A stretch of DNA of 27,385 nucleotides. Origin: CALAMD01 sp035301345 (GTDB lineage: Bacteria > Bacillota > Bacilli > Bacillales > Amphibacillaceae). Below the pieces are notes generated by a model. It ran no database searches. It saw only the letters and a list, made by a program, of their open reading frames with translations, and had not been told where the DNA came from. Both the position numbers and the translations under genes were made by a program. The DNA is taken from positions 1 to 27,385 of the forward strand of contig DATGUM010000003.1 of NCBI GenBank assembly GCA_035301345.1, written 5' to 3'. Positions 23,263-27,385 of this stretch are shown here, piece by piece. The stretch's first letter is position 1, and each line of letters opens with the position of its first letter.

Positions 23263-24117
23263 ATGAAGTTTTCGATAGTTTCTAGAGGTGATGATCGTTC
23301 AGACCGAATCAAGCATACGATTAGAGAGAAGCTTATGCATAATGGTTTGTCCTACAATGAAGATGTACCAGACTTAGTCATTTCCATTGGAGGAGATGGG
23401 ACGTTTTTAGAAGCATTTCATCGTTATGTCGACCAGTTAGAAACGACAGCTTTTATTGGGATGCATACAGGACATTTAGGGTTTTATGCAGATTGGGTAC
23501 CTAGTGAACTTGAACAACTAATTCAAACAATCGTAAATACACCGTTAAGAATAGTAGAATATCCTTTACTAGAAGTCGTTATTCGTGAAAAAGATGAAGT
23601 GAAAGAAGAACGCTTTTTAGCCTTGAACGAAACGATGATAAAGACAGCATATGGCTCAGTCGTTTTTGATGTGGAGATTCGCGGGGAACATTTTGAAACA
23701 TTTAGAGGTGATGGCTTGTGCGTGTCTACACCTTCAGGAAGTACAGGATATAATAAAGCGTTAGGTGGGGGCATTATCCATCCGTCTTTAGAAGTTATTC
23801 AATTGACTGAGATGGCATCAATTAACAATCGTGTCTTTAGAACGATTGGTTCACCACTCATCTTACCGAAACACCATACGTGTTTGCTTAAGCCGATGGT
23901 TGATACTGGTTTTATTATTTCAATTGATCATTTTAGTGGTACATACAAAAACATACGCTCCATTCAATGCCGTGTGGCAGATGAGCGCATTCGTTTTGCT
24001 AGATTTAGACCGTTTCCATTTTGGAATCGTGTGCGAGACTCATTCGTTTCAGAAGGTATTGTCGCTCATGATGATGAAATGTTTGGAGATTACTTAGATG
24101 CAATGGATAATAAATGA
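23263..24117 (+). CDS. nadK: NAD kinase
   Basis: A 284-residue NAD kinase that makes NADP from NAD and ATP. The diacylglycerol-kinase-like motif is ISIGGDGTFLEAF with Gly43-Gly44-Asp45-Gly46. FLALNETMIK and FRGDGLCVSTPSGSTGYNKALGGGIIHP are the NE and TSTGSTAY-type motifs that bind NAD. I prefer the ATG at 23263, with AAAGGTGGG before it, over the GTG at 23251, which lies within that site. The last 20 bases overlap the start of the pseudouridine synthase gene. Confidence 0.95.
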   Translation: MKFSIVSRGDDRSDRIKHTIREKLMHNGLSYNEDVPDLVISIGGDGTFLEAFHRYVDQLETTAFIGMHTGHLGFYADWVPSELEQLIQTIVNTPLRIVEYPLLEVVIREKDEVKEERFLALNETMIKTAYGSVVFDVEIRGEHFETFRGDGLCVSTPSGSTGYNKALGGGIIHPSLEVIQLTEMASINNRVFRTIGSPLILPKHHTCLLKPMVDTGFIISIDHFSGTYKNIRSIQCRVADERIRFARFRPFPFWNRVRDSFVSEGIVAHDDEMFGDYLDAMDNK

Positions 24118-24973
24118 TGAAGTAGCACATATGACTGTAAATGATTTTTTGCGAAAAAAACAGTCCTTTTCACGCCGGATTTTAACGGCTATTAAATATG
24201 ATGGTGGTTCAATAGTAGTAAACGGCGCAGAAGTAAGGACGACTTATAAATTACAAGTCGCTGATTGCTTACGAGTTACTTTTCCGAAAGAGTCAAGAGG
24301 TCCTATGTTGACGCCAGAAAAGGGTCCTTTAAATATCGTTTATGAAGATGATTACGTATTAGTTATTAATAAGCCAGCTCATCTTGCTACGATTCCGTCT
24401 GCGATTCATCCGCGAAACACGTTAGCTAATCGAATCATTCATTATTATAATGAAAATGATATTCATTCGACGATTCATGTTGTGACGAGGCTAGACCGAG
24501 ATACGTCAGGATTAGTTTTAATTGCAAAGAATCGCTACATTCATTCGTTACTTTCACAACATATGCATAAAAAATCTATTCGTAGGAAATATTATGCATT
24601 AGTTGAAGGGAATTTAGAGCAGCAAGCTGGAGAAATAAATGCACGAATAGATAGAAAACAAGGATCAATTATTGAGCGTGAAGTGACTGATCGCGGAAAA
24701 GCAGCATTGACTGTTTATCGAGTATTAAAAGAAGGGCCACGTTATTCATTGTTAGACGTTGAATTAAAAACTGGGAGAACCCATCAAATAAGAGTGCATT
24801 TTTCGCATATAAATCATCCATTACTAGGAGATGATCTATATGGAGGAACAACGCAGGTAATGATGAGACAAGCGTTGCATTGTTATTATTTATCATTTAA
24901 CCATCCGACGACAAATGAATATATCGAATTGACAACGTCATTACCAGAAGATATGCAAGAAATAATCCTATAA
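24098..24973 (+). CDS. RluA-family pseudouridine synthase (YjbO-like)
   Basis: A 291-residue RNA pseudouridine synthase of the RluA family. An S4-like N-terminal region (about residues 10-65, VNDFLRKKQSFSRRILTAIK) is followed by the catalytic domain. The active-site aspartate is Asp133 in TRLDRDTSGLVLIAKN. RKYYALVEG and LKTGRTHQIRVHFSHINHPLLGD are the other conserved blocks. The RNA target (23S rRNA or tRNA) cannot be told from sequence. The ATG lies inside the 3' end of nadK, a 20-base overlap that suggests translational coupling. A terminator follows. Confidence 0.93.
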   Translation: MQWIINDEVAHMTVNDFLRKKQSFSRRILTAIKYDGGSIVVNGAEVRTTYKLQVADCLRVTFPKESRGPMLTPEKGPLNIVYEDDYVLVINKPAHLATIPSAIHPRNTLANRIIHYYNENDIHSTIHVVTRLDRDTSGLVLIAKNRYIHSLLSQHMHKKSIRRKYYALVEGNLEQQAGEINARIDRKQGSIIEREVTDRGKAALTVYRVLKEGPRYSLLDVELKTGRTHQIRVHFSHINHPLLGDDLYGGTTQVMMRQALHCYYLSFNHPTTNEYIELTTSLPEDMQEIIL

Positions 24974-24985
24974 TTACAAATGAAA

Positions 24986-25042
24986 AGACATCCGAAATGT
25001 GTTAGAGGATAAAAACTCTAAATATTTTTGGATGTTTTTTTG
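24986..25042 (+). terminator. Rho-independent terminator of the relQ-nadK-pseudouridine synthase operon
   Basis: ACATCC (24988) pairs with GGATGT (25030), TTAGAG with CTCTAA in the middle, and a T run follows. Confidence 0.75.
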
Positions 25043-25127
25043 TAAAAATGTTTATATACAATGATTTTAGGATATAAGAAAGACAAGTATTGTTGTCTGA
25101 ATATTCCGATATAAAGGAGTGAGTGAG

Positions 25128-25400
25128 ATGGGATATATTTTACCGATTCAGATGGATACACGAACAAACTACCATCAACGCATGATTGCAGAAGATGAAG
25201 AACCGTTTTACGTTGAAAAATCATATAAAGTGAATCATCTCATTAATAATAAAACTTCAAATGATGAACAGAGAAAAGAGAAATATACACCATTACTCGT
25301 TGAACGTCGAAAGAAAATGAAGCAGTTATATGATGAACGATCAATGGTTATTGAAACTTCTATTACCGGCAAAGGAAAGCAAGTGAATGAACGTATATAA
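25128..25400 (+). CDS. Small hypothetical protein
   Basis: A 90-residue, highly charged, probably cytoplasmic protein with no signal or membrane span. It opens with MGYILPIQMDTRTNYHQRM and has a Lys/Glu/Arg-rich middle (about residues 45-75) likely to be helical. I do not recognise a family. It is likely real: AAAGGAG stands 12-13 bases upstream of ATG 25128, the codon use matches its neighbours, and a terminator begins at its stop codon. The ATG at 25119 sits too close to the ribosome binding site for my preference. Confidence 0.7.
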   Translation: MGYILPIQMDTRTNYHQRMIAEDEEPFYVEKSYKVNHLINNKTSNDEQRKEKYTPLLVERRKKMKQLYDERSMVIETSITGKGKQVNERI

Positions 25401-25441
25401 AGCAAGATTAACAATCAAATTCAGTTAATCTTGCTTTATTG
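25398..25441. terminator. Bidirectional terminator overlapping the stop of the small hypothetical gene
   Basis: AAAGCAAGATTAAC (25399-25412) pairs perfectly with GTTAATCTTGCTTT (25424-25437). It also serves the minus-strand acetyltransferase gene. Confidence 0.85.
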
Positions 25442-25452
25442 TTTGCTTGAAT

Positions 25453-25878
25453 TTATTTTAAAAGCTTAGCCATCGTAACGTGGGGAATGCCGGCATCAAG
25501 GAATTCTCCTGAGACGACTTCATACCCTTGTTTTTCATAAAAGCTAATTGCTTTTACTTGCGCGTTTAAAATAGCCTCTTTTAACGCTCTTTTTTTGACT
25601 TCTTTTTCCATCGCTTGGATGATGAGAGAACCGTATGATTTTCCGCGATGTTCCTTTAAAATACAAATTCTTTCTAACTTTCCGTAATGTCCGATAAACC
25701 GTAATCGACTTGCTGCAACAGGTTCATCGCCAACGTATCCAACGTAATGAATAGCTTCATCCTCATATTCATCTATTTCTTCCTCTAAAGGGACGCGTTG
25801 TTCATCAACGAAAACGACTTTCCGTATGTTGTAAGCATCCTCAATTTGTTGTTTTTCTGTTGCAATTTTGATATTCAT
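25453..25878 (-). CDS. yjcF: GNAT family N-acetyltransferase (YjcF-like)
   Basis: A 141-residue GNAT-fold acyltransferase. AYNIRKVVFVDEQRVPLEEEIDEYEDEA is the N-terminal block typical of the YjcF/ElaA-like group. The acetyl-CoA pyrophosphate loop is EHRGKSYGSLII (H-R-G-x-x-Y-G). AKAISFYEKQGYE-type sequence (VKAISFYEKQGYEVV) is the C-terminal motif. The substrate is unknown. The ATG at 25878 overlaps the stop of the upstream gene (ATGA) and has GGGAAGGAG before it. The pair yjcG-yjcF in this order is conserved in Bacillus. Confidence 0.9.
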   Translation of the reverse strand: MNIKIATEKQQIEDAYNIRKVVFVDEQRVPLEEEIDEYEDEAIHYVGYVGDEPVAASRLRFIGHYGKLERICILKEHRGKSYGSLIIQAMEKEVKKRALKEAILNAQVKAISFYEKQGYEVVSGEFLDAGIPHVTMAKLLK

Positions 25879-26393
25879 AGCTGCTCCTTCCCAAAAACGA
25901 ACGATTGATAAACCGTCCAAGATCCATTGTCTAGTTGATATAATAAATGAAAACGATCGACATAGTCTTCATAAGCTAATGTTGTCATTTTTAATTGACC
26001 AAAAACATCGGCATATTCATCGGTTGTTAATTGTTGAGCAATCGTAATATGCGGAACGAACGGATGAGGTTCATTAGTAGGAAATTTACTATCGTGTATT
26101 TCCCGGTACAATGACTGAATCTCTTCATTTGGTTCAATTTTAAAATAAATCGTATGATTAACAGGTGCAAACGAACGACATTTTTGAATACTTATTTTAA
26201 AAGGACTCATATTGTTCGCGACATGTTTAAGTTCAGCGATTAATGATTCTTTATCATTTTCAGAACAAGTGAATGGCGACTTTAAAGTAATGTGGGGCGG
26301 TATAAGCGCATACCTTGGATCATATCGCTTCCTGTAAGAGTTCGCTGCATCTTGAATGCGTTTTGAAGGAAAAATAGCTATGCCATAATTCAC
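25875..26393 (-). CDS. yjcG: 2H phosphoesterase / 2'-5' RNA ligase superfamily protein (YjcG-like)
   Basis: A 172-residue 2H-superfamily protein with both catalytic H-x-T motifs: PPHITLKSPF (near residue 34) and VPHITIAQQL (near residue 115). The N-terminus NYGIAIFPSKRIQDAANSYRKRYDP is that of YjcG. The family may hydrolyse cyclic or 2'-5' phosphodiesters; the real substrate is unknown. It starts with GTG at 26393 behind a strong GGGAGG site and is translationally coupled to the acetyltransferase gene by an ATGA overlap. Confidence 0.92.
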   Translation of the reverse strand: MNYGIAIFPSKRIQDAANSYRKRYDPRYALIPPHITLKSPFTCSENDKESLIAELKHVANNMSPFKISIQKCRSFAPVNHTIYFKIEPNEEIQSLYREIHDSKFPTNEPHPFVPHITIAQQLTTDEYADVFGQLKMTTLAYEDYVDRFHLLYQLDNGSWTVYQSFVFGKEQL

Positions 26394-26546
26394 TTATAAA
26401 ACCTCCCCAAAATATTTTAAAGAACGATAATAAAGTTAAATATTTATTTCACATGTTATTTAATATTATAGCAAATTAATAAATGAATAAGAAGTGTATA
26501 TTTATTAAGTATGAGTAAAATGTTTGTGGGACTATGTCCTATTTAT
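26394..26546. other. AT-rich intergenic stretch upstream of yjcG
   Basis: No open frame or RNA gene is visible. It holds the ribosome binding site and presumably the promoter of the yjcG-yjcF pair, and joins the repeat-rich region that fills the rest of the window. Confidence 0.5.
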
Positions 26547-26701
26547 TGTGTAAAGTTTTCACTTCAGAAATGTACTTCGCTTGTCGCGGGCCTACCTCAA
26601 CTTCTAATCCCTCCACTTCCGTGTCGGTATTAGGGATTTTCGGATACGGCTATTCCCGCAGACGTCTCCGTACATTTCTTTCGTTCAAGTTAATTTACAC
26701 A
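26547..26701. repeat. Imperfect palindromic repeat of the Bacillaceae type
   Basis: Nested inverted arms: TGTGTAAA (26547) with TTTACACA (26694-26701), AGAAATGTAC (26566) with GTACATTTCT (26670-26679), GCGGG (26586) with CCCGC (26655) and AATCCCT with AGGGATT in the middle. The text (CTTCGCTTGTCGCGGGC ... GGCTATTCCCGCAGACGTCTCCG) resembles the long GC-rich palindromes scattered through many Bacillaceae genomes. No open frame runs through it. The function is unknown; a non-autonomous element or an RNA hairpin is likely. Confidence 0.6.
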
Positions 26702-26770
26702 TGAAGATAGGCTTAAACGTTTGTTGCGGGAAAACATACGGGCTATTTCTTGAGTAATAAGCATGAAAAA

Positions 26771-27171
26771 AAGGACCTTCTTTTGTATAGTAACAGTCAC
26801 GACAACCACTATAAAAAGAGAAGAGGTCCTTAAATGAAGAATATCATCTCTCAAATCACAATGGAAGAGTTAGAACGTACTGTTTATCGTGCTCTACAGA
26901 AAAGCTTCTCCGAAGCTGGTGTAAAGAGAAGGCATTACTAAGTTTAGTAACGTTATGGTTGCATTAATGGATGGAAAGTACATCCAAACATTACGAGAAA
27001 ATCTAACGATAATTCATCTAGATAACGTCCAAGAAAAGCCACCTAAACACTTTGTAGAACGACTTTTTAAACAAGTGACTGAATCAACGCGTGATAATAT
27101 TTCATATCTGAACCAAAAGGTTCGTCAACCTGTAGATTATGGCTTAAAGGGATTAAGGGGCTACTAATTAT
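26771..27171 (+). mobile_element. Internally deleted ISLre2-family element (transposase remnant)
   Basis: A leading hairpin pairs AAGGACCT and TATAGT (26771-26791) with ACTATA and AGGTCCTT (26808-26831). An ATG at 26834 then opens MKNIISQITMEELERTVYRALQKSFSEA, which fits the N-terminus of ISLre2 (UPF0236) transposases. It stops at 26939. In another frame, from about 26925 to 27167, EGITKFSNVMVALMDGKYIQTL, KPPKHFVERLFKQVTESTRDNISYLNQ and the ending GLKGLRGY fit the C-terminus of the same family. The whole catalytic middle, on the order of a kilobase, is missing, and the two ends are out of frame. It cannot make a transposase. Terminal repeats and target duplication were not identified. Confidence 0.7.
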
Positions 27172-27385
27172 TAAACTTAGGTTTAAAAAGTCTCACGTTG
27201 ACGTATTTATTTAAATGAGCAGGTGAAATATACGTAGACAGAAGAAAACGACTAAAAGAAACACGCAAAGCTTTCAACAGCTCAAGTGAAAGACCTATAC
27301 GAAGACGCCAGTGGGAAGGTAATGAGATAGGTGGTAACCTATTTCATTACACGTATCCGAAAATCCCTAGAACCGACATGATAAT
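27172..27385. other. Non-coding tail with a strong hairpin
   Basis: No credible gene lies in this stretch. It holds a 14-base stem, GTAATGAGATAGGT (27319-27332) with ACCTATTTCATTAC (27337-27350), with one wobble and a four-base loop, and no T run after it. It may be the right flank of the ISLre2 remnant or the edge of another element that continues past the window. Confidence 0.4.

Noticed and set aside
1..27385. CRISPR array, tRNA or rRNA genes, prophage, or toxin-antitoxin pair
   Set aside because: No regularly spaced repeats, no cloverleaf with a CCA-proximal pattern that I could see, and no phage or toxin-like gene. I could not run tRNA or covariance searches.

Overview
The window is AT-rich chromosomal DNA from a member of the Bacillaceae (low-GC Firmicutes). 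The evidence is gene content and order matching the Bacillus subtilis yis, yit, yja and yjb/yjc neighbourhoods: yisL, yitS, yitU-yitV-yitW, yjzD-med-fabH-fabF, trpS, spx-mecA-coiA-pepF-spxH(yjbH)-yjbK-relQ(yjbM)-nadK-yjbO(RluA type), then yjcF-yjcG. Strong Shine-Dalgarno sites, TTG and GTG starts and hairpin-plus-T-run terminators fit this. I cannot name the species.

Layout. 1-3300: the 3' end of a RecB-type nuclease/helicase gene, an EamA-family transporter, YisL, and a secreted, membrane-anchored amylase-like protein whose catalytic residues are all replaced. 3400-7560: a DegV protein, an orphan lipoprotein, a stand-alone Nfu N-terminal domain, the HAD phosphatase YitU, the esterase YitV and the MIP18/SufT-type protein YitW. 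7570-9600: a molybdopterin operon (mobB-moaE-moaD) convergent with a Crp/Fnr-family regulator. 9700-13500: yjzD, med, then fabH-fabF behind a clear promoter with a FapR-like operator. 13500-16000: trpS, with a long leader containing a terminator-like hairpin but no T-box, and a DUF4015 glycoside-hydrolase-like gene broken by one extra base. 16250-24980: the Spx/proteostasis/competence and (p)ppGpp block (spx, mecA, coiA, pepF, spxH, CYTH protein, relQ, nadK, RluA-type pseudouridine synthase). 25100-26400: a small unknown gene and yjcG-yjcF. 26400-27385: no intact gene; it holds an imperfect-palindrome repeat of a kind seen in Bacillaceae and an internally deleted ISLre2-family element.

How the genes fit together. 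Spx is the thiol-stress regulator. SpxH feeds Spx to ClpXP, and MecA is a ClpC adaptor that also controls competence (ComK); CoiA and Med are competence linked. RelQ makes (p)ppGpp and sits with NAD kinase. FabH and FabF start and extend fatty acid synthesis, and the operator in front of them fits malonyl-CoA sensing by FapR. MobB, MoaE and MoaD serve molybdenum cofactor synthesis, which suggests a molybdoenzyme elsewhere.

I did not find a convincing new multi-gene system. The best leads are the catalytically dead GH13 protein (1808-3301), the SpxH with one active-site cysteine lost (20874-21704), the trpS leader (14515-14690), the frameshifted DUF4015 gene, and the deletion derivative of an ISLre2 element at the right end.
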